Assembly (NCBI RefSeq): GCF_000150275.1
Contig: NW_002060946.1
Span: 2,499,454 to 2,563,453, forward strand
Direction: 5' to 3'
From: Trichoplax adhaerens
Lineage: Eukaryota > Placozoa > Uniplacotomia > Trichoplacea > Trichoplacidae
Length of the DNA stretch: 64,000 nt
Shown: piece after piece, positions 63,577 through 64,000 of the stretch
How positions within the stretch are numbered: position 1 is the first letter of the stretch
Layout of the letters: every line of letters starts with the position of its first letter
Program-made: the position numbers and the translations under genes
The notes under the pieces: model-generated
Databases searched by the model: none
What the model was told of the DNA's origin: nothing
What the model saw: the letters and a program-made list of their open reading frames with translations, nothing else

Positions 63577-64000
63577 TGTGATACTAAATCAATTTAGTAT
63601 TCACAAAACTGATTTAATTAATGTACTGCGATTGTATTGTATGTATCCGACCAATGTATTTTTATAACGGCATCATTTATGACGATAGTAATTAAGTAAG
63701 ACCAGATAATATTCTCAGAGTTTATGCATAGAAATATGTACATTGGTATTATAATAGCTATAAGTTTTTCCTTCAAAATAATAAAAGAGAGAAATCTTTC
63801 GATAATTTAGCAAGATCAATATAAATCATTTTAACTTTGAATTTGTTATAGCTTTATAAAAGTATTAATAGTGTACGACAAATATTTTCATATCGAGCAT
63901 CTAGTCGCATGATAGTAAAATAATTGAAGAGACAATCACTATTTCTTTCTTTTTAGGCACATAGTAGTGGCATGAAGCCGCTGCATACATGCAGTATACG
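63577..64000. other. GNL3 3'UTR and window end
   Basis: AT-rich. A polyadenylation signal AATAAA lies at 63779-63784, about 200 bases after the stop. Nothing else was recognised before the window ends. Confidence 0.6.

Overview
The window looks like nuclear DNA of an early-branching animal with a compact genome. It is AT-rich, the genes carry many short introns at positions that keep reading phase, and the gene set is metazoan: a p38 MAP kinase with a TGY loop, HBP1 with AXH and HMG domains, COG5, ZCCHC7, TMEM121-like membrane proteins and nucleostemin. A placozoan (Trichoplax/Hoilungia type) fits best, but that assignment is inferred from gene content and style, not from a marker gene. Gene models were built by hand from splice sites, phase continuity and family similarity.

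Layout: 1-2903 is non-coding with degenerate repeats. 2904-8594 (+) is a three-exon Rab GTPase with a 4.3 kb first intron. 12079-14031 (+) is a single-exon acidic coiled-coil protein ending in a CaaX box. 19234-15717 (-) is IMP4 (nine exons, 289 aa). 22915-20732 (-) is a ZCCHC7/Air-type zinc-knuckle protein with a decayed extra exon. 24189-28905 (+) is HBP1. 31359-41841 holds a minus-strand tandem array of intronless TMEM121-like genes: three intact copies and two broken ones, each embedded in duplicated flanks. 48613-43649 (-) is COG5, divergent from LSM3 (49692-51015, +). 51.0-54.2 kb is a diverged non-coding tandem duplication. 57447-54240 (-) is a p38 MAPK, divergent from GNL3/nucleostemin (59067-63576, +).

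Most single genes are conserved housekeeping functions: pre-rRNA processing and ribosome assembly (IMP4, GNL3), nuclear RNA turnover and spliceosomal RNA binding (ZCCHC7, LSM3), and Golgi/vesicle traffic (Rab, COG5). p38 and HBP1 are a known kinase-substrate pair in mammals; they lie about 26 kb apart here and proximity alone proves no link.

The less ordinary content is the TMEM121-like amplification, clusters of GTACTGTAC-type palindromes in gene-free gaps and introns (densest in the ZCCHC7/HBP1 divergent gap), a start-codon context shared between LSM3 and the HBP1 5' exon, a ghost exon in ZCCHC7, and the CaaX-tailed coiled-coil protein, which I could not assign to a family.
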